Source of the DNA: Daedaleopsis sinensis
Lineage: Eukaryota > Basidiomycota > Agaricomycetes > Polyporales > Polyporaceae
DNA: 64,000 bases
NCBI GenBank assembly: GCA_033807695.1
Contig: CM066307.1
Coordinates: 2,852,001-2,916,000 of the forward strand
Direction: 5' to 3'
The notes below the pieces were generated by a model. It was not told the DNA's origin. It did not search any database and saw only the letters and a list, made by a program, of their open reading frames with translations. Position numbers and translations under genes: made by a program. Below are positions 46,311 to 57,873 of the stretch, one piece after another. Each line of letters opens with the position of its first letter. Position 1 is the first letter of the stretch.

Positions 46311-47422
46311 GAAGAAACGAGGTAAAACAAGTATTTTTGTCCATAGCAGACACTCATACGAGCGGCAGGGTACAATGCAGATATCTGAGTTAAGTCGACA
46401 AGTCATCGTGATGATGCAGTTGTATGGGCCGTCGATTGGAAGCGGGCCTATGAAGTCGATCGCAACCGAGAGGCACCTGCCGTCAGGCACTGGAAGAGGG
46501 TGCAGAGGTCCCGGATGTCTTCGGGTGGTCACCTTGTTGTGCTGACAGGCGTCACATCCCGGAAGGTACATGGACTCGAGCTCCTTGCGCATATTAGGCC
46601 AATAGTAATCATTGCGGATCGCCGCATATGATTTATCAAAGCCACAATGACCCAGAGAGTCATGTGCAAGTGCAAAAATGGTTTCACGGAAGTTTGTGAT
46701 ACGCGGAACGACCAGCCTTCCTCCAACGTAAAGGAGTTTGTCCTTGCAGCAAACGCCCGCATGCGAGCGTTTGTTGAGAGAACCGTCCTCAAATAGCTGA
46801 AGAGCCTTCTCGGCAGTGTCACCCGCGAGACCCTTCAGCAGTTTGAGGCACCACCGGTCATCACTGTAACCTGCTCGAAGCCGGGCCAACCAACCCAGAT
46901 CGGCAGCGATACGATGGACGAGCACAGGAGCGACGGTATTGGAGGAGATGGAGGGGTTCAGCAGTGCACGATAATGTAGCGCATCTTTGGCCGATTTGAG
47001 AAGGCCGACAACAGTGATGGAGGACGATTTGAGAAGTTCATCCTGTGGACAAAGGCGAGAGAGAGTGTCTGCCACGCTATTCTCCTCGCCCTTCAGGTAG
47101 ACGATTTTAAAATTGTACTGACCTAAAAACTCCTGCCACCTGGCCTGTCTCCTCGAGAGATGCTTCTGCTGGGAGAAGTTCTCCAGTGTGCGATGATCGG
47201 TATACACGGTGAATGGAACCCCGAGCAGATCGACCCGCCACTTCTTGAGTGCGTGGACGATCGACAGTAATTCCTTCTCATGGACTGGGTAGTTCAACTC
47301 CACGGCTTTGAGTTGTGAGGACTCGAAGGCTACAGGACGTGCAGACTCCAGCATTGGGCCGTAGGACAAGACAGCTCCAGTTGTGTAGTCGCTCGCATCG
47401 CATGAGACGAATATGTGATTCT
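46299..47422 (-). pseudogene. Ty3/gypsy RNase H and truncated integrase
   Basis: RNase H: SCDASDYTTGAVLSYGPM (first Asp), LNYPVHEKELLSIVHALKKW (Glu) and FTVYTDHRTLENF (Asp), and the closing FKIVYLKGEENSVADTLSR. The integrase H2C2 finger has HDSLGHCGFDKSYAAIRNDY and GCDACQHNK. The core begins with VAIDFIGPLP (first Asp) and then runs into unrelated residues and a stop, so the rest of the DDE core is missing. The N-side is cut at the R repeat just before the first RNase H Asp. Confidence 0.85.
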
Positions 47423-49045
47423 CCCCCCACCTGTGGTCACCACTTATTTATATATATACAGACCAGTGGTCCATAGGTTATTGTTACCTTGGCCCAGCCT
47501 ATGTAGCAAGCCCAGAGGCCCAGGACCCAATTACAAGGTGCAATTTATAAAAGCATCATGTTGTGGATGAGCCCACAGGGAGCAATATAAAATGCGAAAG
47601 CTGTTGTAATAAGTCCACCATGGCACATTTTTAAATGTATAAAGTGATGTAAAATGGCCCTAAGGGTGCATTTACAACACACCCCAAGTGTTGTAAATAG
47701 TCCCCCATGGCGCATTTTTAAACAGATAGAAGGTTGTAATACACCCCAGAGACCCGGTTAACAACCCACCCCAGGTGTTGTAAATGGTCCCCTGTGGCGC
47801 ATTTTTAAACTGTTGGAGGGTTGTAATACATCTCTGAGACCCTGTTAACAACTCACCCCCTGTGTTGTAAATGAGCCTCATGGTGCATTTTTAAACAGAT
47901 GGAGGGTTGTAATACATCTCTGGGACCCTGTCAACAACTACTGGAGTGTTGTAATTGGTATCCAAGGCTTGTTATTAAATCTTTGCACCTTTGATAATGA
48001 TATGATCACCTTGTTATCTCTTCAGATAACAGTTTCTTATCTATACTGATAGCTTGGCCATCTAATCTACTGCCCTGGGATCATTACCGCGCCACTGGGC
48101 GCTTATTTGACATCTTTTCTCGCACCTTATTACCTCATTTAGGCAGGTAGGTGGCTGGGCTACCCTAGGGGGGCCCACTTCCTCAGCCTGTACCTCCCTC
48201 AGTTCTTGTGATGGATCCCCTCCATTCAAGTGGTGGTATACTTGTATATTGAATGGCTACTACCCTGCACAATATGTGGGTACAACCCATTCCAATCAGT
48301 GCACTACAATAGGTAGAAATGGTTGCTTAATTGGGGTATTGAATGCTGAATAGCTCGGTAACCGGTGGGTGCATCATCATGCACAAGGTACCGTTAGAGA
48401 GGGGTATGCTGAGGCTTTCCAACGAGCCCTCATACATGCCAATCTGTCCACAGGAACCCCGGATATGCACAGGTGCTCCTCCTACCCTACCCCCAAATTG
48501 TCCGGGGTATACCTCCACCAATTCTTAATGAATCAATGTGATCTTTTTTGCGTTCAGTGTGTGTATTCTACTACCCCTCAGATCAGTATTGTGCCTAGCC
48601 ATGCACCCCATTTATTCACATACAACATGTAATCAGTATCTAGGTTACCCTCCTGATAGCACACCCAATACTTAACTGATTGGGGTGTGTAATGCACCAT
48701 CGGAACACCACTGAATACAGCTTTCCAACGGTACCCTATCCCTTGGGAAGTGTTGAATGATTGCCCCATATCTCGGTCAATTATGAATAGATTCTCACGA
48801 TATCGGGTCCATTGTGTGCTTACGGAGCGCTGATACCTATGCGCAAAAGACGAGAGGATCGTCTTACAAAACACTCCCGGTATATCATTTCGCATATCCC
48901 TCCACAGGTCTACCTGTAGGTACCGGATCCGGATCGTCCAGATCCGGATCAAGCGCCGGATCGGATCTTTCCAGGTCTAGGTAGGACCCCGAGGGACCCC
49001 TCTGACCTGTAGGTCTGGGTCCGGATAACCTACAGATTGATCCGT
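47423..49045 (+). repeat. Repeat R, most complete copy (about 1.6 kb)
   Basis: Non-coding and AT-rich. It starts near CACCTGTGGTCACCACTT and contains four to five internal tandem units of about 86 bp at 47610-47945 (TGTTGTAAATGGTCCCCTGT and so on). It then has a unique part also found at 29115-29975, and ends in a GC-richer block with GGATCCGGATC palindromes (48925-48965). It sits inside the gypsy element where RT should be. No ORF of note; class unknown. Confidence 0.75.
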
Positions 49046-49047
49046 GT

Positions 49048-50532
49048 TCAGCCTTACGCCAGGATATCGACGCCAGTGCTGGCTTCCCATACTGCTCTAC
49101 GCGCGATGTCGACCAAGAGGTTGTTTTGTAGAAGGAATGGATTTCCTAATACAACAGGCACATATAGGGAGTCTACAACAAGGGCGCAGACGGAACAAGC
49201 GGTGTACGAAGATTTGGAAGCTGCAACTTGCAATTTGACGTATTCGGTGGCAACCCTCTGTCCTCCACTAAACGCATCCGACAGGGGGAAAGGCTCTGCG
49301 AGTCAAAAGCGACGGATGTTGTTGTCGTCGGCGATTTTTGCTCTAACAAGCACTGGAGAAGACCCACAGTCAATCAGCATCGGCATGCTATCAGACAAGC
49401 CAGGAGAAGATTGAATGTGCACCTTCCAGATGAGATGTTTCACGGTGATAGGAACCACGTACTCGTCATCCTCATCAGATGAAGAGGAGTATGTCCCGGT
49501 GTCGAGAACCCCAGTCGTGACAAAGGGGTTGAGATCGTTGATCGCGGCGACGATGTTGTCCAGGTCGATGTCCTTGTCATTGTGAGAGGATGTGTCGTCG
49601 TCGGCTCCCGTGTTGACCGCCATGATTGTCGCCTTTTTCTTCAAGGTAGAAGAGGTGAAGACGGAGGTTGGAGCCTTGGCCAGGGACAGGGAGTACGGCT
49701 TGTATGTGGTAGGGTTGGGGAAACCGTTCAGGCAGTTCATGGAACGGTGATCGACAGTGATACGACGGCATTTAAGACAGCCATTGTTGTTTATGAGGTA
49801 TTCGCGCTCAACTGGGGTTAGAGCTGGGACGCGGGTTCTTATGACCGAGGTCATGGTCGTGGAGGCTGACGAGATTGTCTCCCGAGCGTTCGGGCGACGT
49901 GACGTCTGTTGAAGGTGTTCCTGAGTGAGAACGGTCTTAACCTCTTGCAATGTGCGAGCCCGAGTGTGCAAGCGATCCTCGTCGAACTTGCAGATAGCCT
50001 CCTTCCAAACACGATAGTCGGTCACAGCACGATAGACTAGCTTGTTGCTCTCCGCGCGAACGTCAGCCGTAGCATGCGACTCGACATGCTTGCGAAGACG
50101 GTTGTCGTCCCAGCGGCTAGTAGACCCCCGGAGCAAGATGTTTTGCTTTTCGAGATGTTCAATGAAGCGGGTGAGAGGCTCGTCTGCCGACTGAGAGAGG
50201 CGAGACATCCCTTGGATGACCTTTTGGTCCCAGTATTTCTCCAGAAAACGACCCTGGAATTTTGCACAGAATTTGATCCAAGAGAGACGATGAAGCGCGA
50301 GTTGGTTTGAATAGTACCAGTCCTTGATGATAGGGTCGCAAATCCCAGACATCACCACAAAGATCTTGCGATCATCTAAGATTTTCTTGGTCTCGAAGTA
50401 TCAAACGCACTTCACGACCCACTCGTGGTAGACAGCCGGAGTAAGCTTCCCAGCAGTGAGAGCGGGAAGGTCCTTGTATGAGTCGCACTTCACCTCAGCG
50501 ATTTCGGTGGACGTAGAGTTGGAAGCCATAGA
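49048..50532 (-). pseudogene. Ty3/gypsy gag and aspartic protease
   Basis: Gag starts at 50530 with MASNSTSTEIAEVKC. It contains the capsid part (VMSGICDPIIKDWYYSNQLA, KFCAKFQGRFLEKYW) and a knuckle-like CLKCRRITVDHRSMNC (C-x2-C-x6-H-x4-C, two residues longer than the usual CCHC). The protease has LIDCGSSPVLV (Asp-Cys-Gly in place of Asp-Ser/Thr-Gly) and VVLGNPFLLQNNLLVDI. A TGA (complement of 50401-50403) interrupts the N-terminal third, just after VVKCV. Further damage follows near 49303, where the frame shifts inside the protease. Confidence 0.8.
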
Positions 50533-50538
50533 GGGAGA

Positions 50539-51015
50539 TCAATCGGCAGGAGTGTCAGATTCTGAGTCTGAGTCGGACGGTGGTTGATTCTGCGTAACGG
50601 CAGTAGGCAGTGGACGGAATTGTGGAATATATGCAGTCATCGTCAAGGGAATGACAGGGATGATGGGGGCAGCAGCGGTAGCAGTGACAGATGGAACTGC
50701 TTGATTGGCAGCGACAACGATGGGACTCCACGGTGCAGTGGACGATGCGGTGGATTTGGAGGGTTCGGAAGCCAAGTTCGGTGGCGGCGGTGGTAGCGGT
50801 TCGGAGGGAAAAGGTTCGGGACGTACAACAGGTGGCTGTATGCGCTCCGAAGATGGCTCTGCACTCCTTCTCTTGATCTCCGGAACCGGAACGACTAGTT
50901 CCGGTGATTCTCTTGTCACTTCCGATGGCGAGTTCGAGCGAGAGGGTAGAGAGGAGAGCAATGTTAGGCTGGAGAGCTCGGAGATGCCTTCGTGTACAAA
51001 GTCATCTTCTTCCAA
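50539..51015 (-). CDS. Proline-rich leader ORF of the gypsy element (158 codons)
   Basis: Runs from ATG at 51015 to TGA at 50539-50541, three codons before the gag ATG and in the same frame. Composition is Pro/Ser/Glu-rich (PSEPLPPPPPNLASEPSKS) and disordered. It may be the natural N-terminal part of gag, cut off by a nonsense change, or a separate upstream ORF. Confidence 0.5.
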   Translation of the reverse strand: MEEDDFVHEGISELSSLTLLSSLPSRSNSPSEVTRESPELVVPVPEIKRRSAEPSSERIQPPVVRPEPFPSEPLPPPPPNLASEPSKSTASSTAPWSPIVVAANQAVPSVTATAAAPIIPVIPLTMTAYIPQFRPLPTAVTQNQPPSDSDSESDTPAD

Positions 51016-52330
51016 GTGGTCTCAAGTATTGTTCTCTTTGTCTCGCACGATGCGCGCTCTGGGAGTACCGGCACGAATGGGGATCGGGATCCATGAGCGG
51101 GTCTGCAGGGGGAAAGGAATGGAGGGAGTGTAGCGAGACAGCGTAAAAAAATGAAGAAAAAGAGGGGAACAAGAGGAGAGTGGCGAGCTCTCATTCAAGT
51201 CCCACACCTCAAATTGTTGATCTTCACGTTCTACCACCCGCTGCGCTCATTTCATCCGGGTTCGCTGAGAAAACAGATGAACTGATTGCCTCGCTGCTCG
51301 ACGATCTATCTTCTCGGGCACAAGTAGATAGCAATACATCTCCGAGTCCAGTCGCTGATCAGGGCCCGGGAGTCCGAGGGTTGGCCCAGATGTAATTAAC
51401 CAGCCCCAAATATCCGTATGAAATCCCCTCCGCGAGCGGCGTCGTTTGTTGGCAAAACTGGTGGCAGCCGGTTGTGCGATGTTAAAAAAAAAAGTGTAAG
51501 CTCAGTGCAGCTCACACTGAAGCCAAGCAGAACAGGCACAATGTGTCTATGTTGCTGCAGTGAGTAAACGATAGAGCCTACAAGTATATACGGACATACC
51601 TATGTTGCTGCAGTGAGTAAGGGATCACATCCGAACATAGAGCGGGGGTTACATCGAGCGTGTTGTTGACGATGACAATTAGCATGTACGTGGGCCGCGA
51701 CACCCCTTTCTCGCAAACTCGCATGGACAATTGTTGTCTCTGTTCTGTATAGACTTTCCTGTTTGAAATTACCGTGCTGTACGCTGCTGCTCGACCTCAT
51801 TATATGCTTTCAGAACTCATTGTATGCTCACAAAAAGTCGCCTCCTATTCTGCTGTCCTTATCATCTTTTTGCTGTAGCATCACTGTTCTGCCGTCTGCA
51901 CTCGCATGTACACTTCTTCGAATGATGTTTCTGACTTATCCTCACCCCTCACAATATCACCTTGACTTGTGATTGAAAAATGTATTGTTCCACATATTCT
52001 TGAAGCTATGTGAGCATGCCTCACTCAATGTGTGCAGCATGAAAGACTTAGGACAGAGAGGGTGGGTCCTCAGCTCGAAAGACTTAGAAGGAGGTGCGTC
52101 TCTTGGTGCCTATGACTTCTTCCTCAAGCTCCCCACCACCATCTTTTCAGCACAACACCCTTAGTCCACATTTCATTCTCTATCCTTCAAACAGGCTGCT
52201 CTTGGTCGACTCCATCGAAATCTACTTGCGCTCCATGACTCAGACATATAGGATCACACCCACGGCTTCAGGAACCACTGCATTGCCCCACAATATTGCT
52301 ACAAGCCGCATGCACCTCAGTTACGTGGTA
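51016..52330. other. No gene supported (1.3 kb)
   Basis: The first 450 bp may contain the leader and remnant LTR of the gypsy element, but no second LTR copy is present to prove it. Beyond that, short frames only. CTATGTTGCTGCAGTGAGTAA occurs twice (51547 and 51600). Confidence 0.4.
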
Positions 52331-53330
52331 AGTCACCTACCATCCACTCGTGCAACCGCATCCTCTGTAGTTCACAGTATATGATTGTGCTGTGACTTGC
52401 ATATGATGCGCCAAAGGCGGATGCAGGTGCCGAAGCCAGCACCGTGTGCCAGGGTGGCCAGCTCGCACCCACCACCTGCCCCCCCGAACACCTGTACATC
52501 CCGTCAAGATTTCAGCACACTGCGCACCGCACACTGTATCTGTGCCACATTGTCCCGTCTCTCCCCAGCGCACCAACTTGCCATATCCAATGCACTAAGC
52601 CATATTCAGGTGCACCCGCATCCTGTTCCCATACCTGTACAGGCACCCTGTGCACCCGCCATCGCACCATATCTGTGATGTATCACTGCCTATGTCACCT
52701 TATCCCTGCACACTATCCAGCACACTGTGCCCCGCAGGTGTATCCACATTGTGGTGTGCTGTACCCCCACGTCCTACACCCGTATCTCCATGTGGGCTCC
52801 CAGCGCACCCGCGTATCACACTGTACCTGTGGCACGTCACCTCGTCTCCCAAGTTGCCCCCGCGCTACCCCGTTTTGCAGCATGCTGCACCCCGAAGGCG
52901 CATACGCGGCGCGGTGTGCCGTACCCCCGGGTATTCTGCGCGCCGAGCCATATTCGGATCATATTCACTTGCACGCTGCGCCAGAGCACCCGGGCCGCAC
53001 CATACCCCGAGGAGCTCAGTCTGTGTCGCGTCTGCGTGCGCTGGTTGCGCCGCATCCTATGGGCACCAGGCAACGCACCACGCAGATATGCGCGGCCGTG
53101 TGAAAAAATTCCGAGGCCCATAAATGAGTATATGCACGCCCCGCCGTATCCCGAATGCACCTATTTGGGACCCGTGTCAGGGCACCGTGCCGTACGTATC
53201 AGTAAAACCCACAGACCTCTGACGACCTCTGGCCCAGAGATGCCAGAGGTTGTCAGAGGCCTGCAGAGGTGCCAGTGGTCAGAGATCTTTTCACGACCTT
53301 GTACAACCTCGGAGTCAAACGGATAATTTT
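52331..53330. other. C-rich, repeat-derived region with spurious ORFs
   Basis: Frames of up to 219 codons exist in all + frames but share Pro/Cys/His/Thr-rich composition. They come from degenerate repeats of CACCCGCAYCnTG / CACTGTRCCTGTG type. A cluster of CCTCTGGC / GCCAGAGG dyads lies at 53215-53285. Confidence 0.45.
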
Positions 53331-56300
53331 CCTGCATTCATTGGCATCACATATGTTGTCTGATCAGCTTCGGTACACAGATTTCGTGGTGTGGCGAGGA
53401 GGGCAGACCGCAGAAGCTAGGCGCCAGAGGCGCCAGAGCCACCAGAGCTTGTGTGTTTTACTGATGAGTCACCCCAAGGTGCCCAATGTGCATCCCTCGC
53501 CCGCGCGTCGGGCACACTGGGTCCCCCCCCCCCCCCGCGTGGTGGCTGCAATGCATGCTAGCGCCGTGCGGGCGGTACGCGCGGTCGTGCGAAGTTCTGG
53601 GAATCCATCAATGTATATTCAGACCGAATACATCAGCAAAATGTCACATACCTGCATGGTCCTGGGCCTACGACCTGCGACCTGAGCCTGGGGATATACC
53701 TGTGAAAACTGGGGAGTGACCTCAATGTGCGGTTTTCAGGAGAAATTAGATCAGGTGCTGGAGTGATACAAACATGGGTTTTAAACATATGACAGTCCAC
53801 AAACAGCGACCTGAGACTCGGAACACGCTGAGAGGCCACACATTCGACCCGGCTGTGGACAGTACTGTGCTACGGCGCTAGATCTTCTTTCCAAATAAGT
53901 CTATTTGTCCATGTTTACAGTGGGCGGCTGATGCGGTGTCCTTCGTTCTTTTTTCCCTCTCTGTCCTCCCATCCTCTCCTTCTCACCTCCGTCCACGCTC
54001 TCATCTTACCCTCACACCCTCTCAGCATAGTCAAATGCTCGCAGCAGTTCAAGCATACACACATCCACTCAAGATCAGCCTGGAGACCGAGGAGGATAAC
54101 ACCGTTGCCATAGCATAATGATCACAGTCCGGTACGTCCCGCCTGGATGTGTATGATCTTGACTGACCACGTTGTCTTTGTAGGTCCAGTGCATTCAGTC
54201 GACTTGTGTTTGACTGGCTGCCTGTTCGGATGTGGGTGGGCACTGGAAGTGGGCGACGGCTGCATCTGCATGATGATTCATGACATATCTGTACGTCGCC
54301 CTCTTTGTCCGCCACCGACTTGTGACTGACCCATTGTAGATCATCACCTAATAGCGGAGGAGTGAATCCCGTCGTCTTTTTAGCTCTTTGCTGGCGAAGG
54401 CAGGAGTACGCATTCAGTGAGTCCTTTGAATTTCTTTTGGACATTCACTATACGATACCCTGTCCTCAGCCAACATGACTGCAGCATAAACGGTACACTC
54501 TCAATACTCGATGCCATCCGCACCACGGCAGGTGCTCTCTCTTAGCTTCCTTCCTCACTGTGCTCTCTACTCTGGCTCTGGTCTTGCTTGCTATGTCTGC
54601 TTCTCAATGCCGAACCTCTCGCTAATCAAGGTCAGTGACTCGGCTCATCATTCATGTCCGTTGCACCTGGATTGGCAATGCCGTATGTTGAGATGTCTTT
54701 ACGAGGTCGTTGGTATGCATGTGTATGTGAGAGTTTAACGTTGACTTCCGACCATACTAGTTATCCACGTTACCCTTTGCCGTTATATCTTCATGTATCC
54801 TAGAAGTACCAGAATTCCTGGACACGAATGTGTTCAGGTCTGTTTCGAATAATTGCGTGGGGCCCTCAGGTGACTCTTCCCATTAGACGCCCGACTTTCA
54901 ACTCCAGACTGAGAATGCGAAACGGCGTGGGGCCCTCACGTGACTCAGACGCCCCGTTGTAAGGCTTAAAGTTGCCAGAAAGCTAGCACAACCAGATGGA
55001 CGCCACTACGGCCCGCACAGTACTATAATACTATACATGTACACGGCAGAGGAAGAGGAAACGGTCATGAGTTTCGGTCAGCGCACAAATAAGCTCAGTG
55101 CTAGTACATTGTGACATGAAGTAGACGCCGGAGTTGCCTCCAGCAGTAACATTGACTCGGAAATCAGTACTAGTAGCATCATTAGTCGGTAGCAGGCACC
55201 CTCAGCGCGGAGTATGAAACCCTGTATGTCAGTAGCCATTGTGATGGGCATGAAGGTAGTCGTTGCATGGCGCCGCTGGCCGAGGGCTGGCGATAGCCTG
55301 CCTGAGGCGCGGCGCCTAGAGCTCCTTCCGAGTCACTCCCGCACTGCTACATAACAGTAATGCTAAGTGTTGAAGTCGTTTGAGTTGCATGCTTCTGAGC
55401 ACTGAGTACCGAGTGAGTACTACTGAGTACTGAAGCTTCAAGTTGACGGCTGGTCGAATACGAGTTCTGAGAATAAATTAGAGCTACTTTGCATTATCTT
55501 CACTGTCACAAAGGTCTACTATTCCGTGACCGTGCCATAGTAGTCACACTGCTACGAAATCTTCCTTATGATCCAACAGAGTCAGTGCTAGTCATTGTCA
55601 TTATACTGTGGACTCGGATGACCTTAATTATAAGTTGGAGCCTTCATGGACATTTATTTTGCTACCTTGCATCTGCGACCGTGTGCATTCGTGGACAGGT
55701 ATGCCCGGAGGGCCCGTGTTATAATAATCTTATCATTGTAATCCTATATCTATTGTGTGATATCTAGCATTCCAGGTGGGCCGAGTACCGAGACTTTATA
55801 TGAGCCTGAGCGGTGACCTGCACAGGTAGGTATGTGCCTACCAGGTAGAGGCACTTCGCCTACCAGGTCAAAGACCTGAGCGTCCTGAACCGCCTGAGGG
55901 ACCTGCCCAGGTGCCACAGGTATATGTGACGTTTTCCTGATGTACTGGATCGCTGACGCTGAGCACCAGAAAGGGTACGCGGCGGGGTCGACACGTGTTC
56001 CAGAGGCGGGCGACATACCGTCTGAGCGGTAGGGGTATGTCGCACACTGGCAGTATGGGGGCAGTATAGGGGGGCACCGCATCTGTAAGTAGAGCCTACA
56101 GATGTATCGAACGGCCTCTAACAACAGGACGTAATGGATCACATTCGGTGTCTTACATCAGCATTATCGCACTTTGACTTACGGGCCTTAGAGTATGTTG
56201 CGACTTATGAGTCATCTTTGAACTTGGACAGTTTGAGCTTACCAGCATCTTACGATATCTGACAGTCCTTCAACAACTTACCGATTTGACACTTTGATGG

Positions 56301-57873
56301 CTCGTCTCAAACGATGATTATTGCCTTCGGTTAGCCGTTCACAAGAGCCAGTATGTTCATAGACACCGATAGCAAGCAGGGAGGAAGAATTGGACGAAGC
56401 TTCAAGTGACCGCGAGTGAGCGCTTCTGACTCCTCGCTTGCCCTAAATCACGCCGGCTTTTTCCGGAGAAACACAGGACGCCCATGTTCGACTTCGAGCA
56501 TTTTCATCTCTCTCTCACCTGCCTCTCACCGCAGAGTCTTCCTCCTCCCTTGTTGCTGGCAGCTCTGATCTAGTCTTGAAGCTTAAAGCTTAATGTCTCA
56601 CCTCTTGAGCTCGCTCTGGACTCGTCATCTTTGGATCATCTCAGGATAGCTCAACATGGATGTCTCCCTCGCTGCTGGGTACTGCACGAACACGGTTGCG
56701 TGTGCTCATTTAGGTGCGTACCCCAGTCTATGTTGTACCGCTGAGTCTACACCTACATATGAAGATAGGACCTGGGAGCCCAGACTCAATGTGAGGAGCT
56801 CGGGATCATAGGGGTCTGCGCAGAGAAGGTGAGTACAATCCGCGCCCATCGCCCCATCCGCACACATCACCCTGTCCGGATCCACTCACTTGCACACCGC
56901 CTAATGGCGAGGCACTCAATGGCTTTAGGTCATACGTATGGTACGTGCTTGGGTCCCCCCTTCCAGACTTTTTGCGATGATGCATGCCTGTTGTCCGTCA
57001 ACACGCAGATGTTCCTCCCCCATCATCCAGCAGGGTCCGGACAGCCTGTCGATTGCATTTGTCCAGCAACACTCGGGCACTGTCTCTCCCACCACCCGGT
57101 CAGTGCACCTCTGCATTTGTATAGTGTGCGTACTGAACTCGCATGTAGTACCGAATGTGTTCCTACCGATCGACCTTCAAGTTCTCCCCATGCAATGACA
57201 CGGCTCGGAGGGTGACAGCCATGCTACGGGGCTATGCTAGGTACGCTACTACCACCAGACCTTTCACTGCTCTTGCTCATGCACGTCGTCAGAAGTCCAT
57301 ATCCCGATCTGCCTGCCATTACGCATGTGACGTTTAGAAGAGGCTTGCGGTAGAGCATTGTTGCCGTCACTATGTAAATGTTAGTAGACCATGTACTCTG
57401 ATTTGGTAGTGCAATATATGTGAAGTCACCAGAACGATTGCACGAGTGCTATTTAGAAAATTTGAGACCATCTTGTAGCTCATGTTATGAGCTGTCTTGG
57501 AGAACTTAGCGAACTTGGACAACATCGTGCAAGATCAATCAAAGATCAACAGTCTTATATCAGCAAAGGTACATAACTGAAGTAAGTCGAATGATATTAC
57601 GACTTACGGTCCTTATAGAACTTGCATAAGGTCCGTAAGATCCCTAAGTACATGTGCGATAATGCTGATTAGTACTATAAGAGGTACTAATATATGGCTC
57701 TGCCAGGATCTAGTGTCTGCTTCTAGAGGCAGGGGATCTTTTCCCCATGGTGTATACTCTACAATAGTTATATCTGCCTGTACAAGACGTTCGTGAGAGA
57801 CTCGGACTGAGAAGGTACGAAATTGGTTCGTCGGAGTGCCCAAGGAGTGCCACCGTAACATACCGCGCAGTAC
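53331..57873. other. Long stretch with no gene I can defend (4.5 kb)
   Basis: A homopolymer C tract lies at about 53524-53536. Some GT/AG-bounded fragments at 54030-54350 (for example LCLTGCLFGCGWALEVGDG) hint at a decayed gene, but phases do not agree. A duplicated GCGTGGGGCCCTCASGTGAC occurs at about 54855 and 54924. The remainder is AT-rich intergenic DNA. Confidence 0.4.

Larger units (their letters stand above)
46299..51015 (-). mobile_element. Dead Ty3/gypsy retrotransposon, RT replaced by repeat R
   Basis: Order on the - strand: proline-rich leader, gag with zinc knuckle, aspartic protease (to 49048), repeat R (49045-47423), RNase H, integrase zinc finger and start of the integrase core (to 46299). 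The reverse transcriptase is absent. I could not identify LTRs. The 3' side ends in the subterminal array of another element. Confidence 0.8.

Noticed and set aside
52444..53326. Frames of 157-219 codons in a C-rich tract
   Set aside because: Three overlapping + frames share the same biased composition and no splice or domain evidence.
54030..54740. Possible small spliced gene
   Set aside because: Several GT/AG pairs can be drawn, but no combination keeps one reading frame, and no family is recognised.
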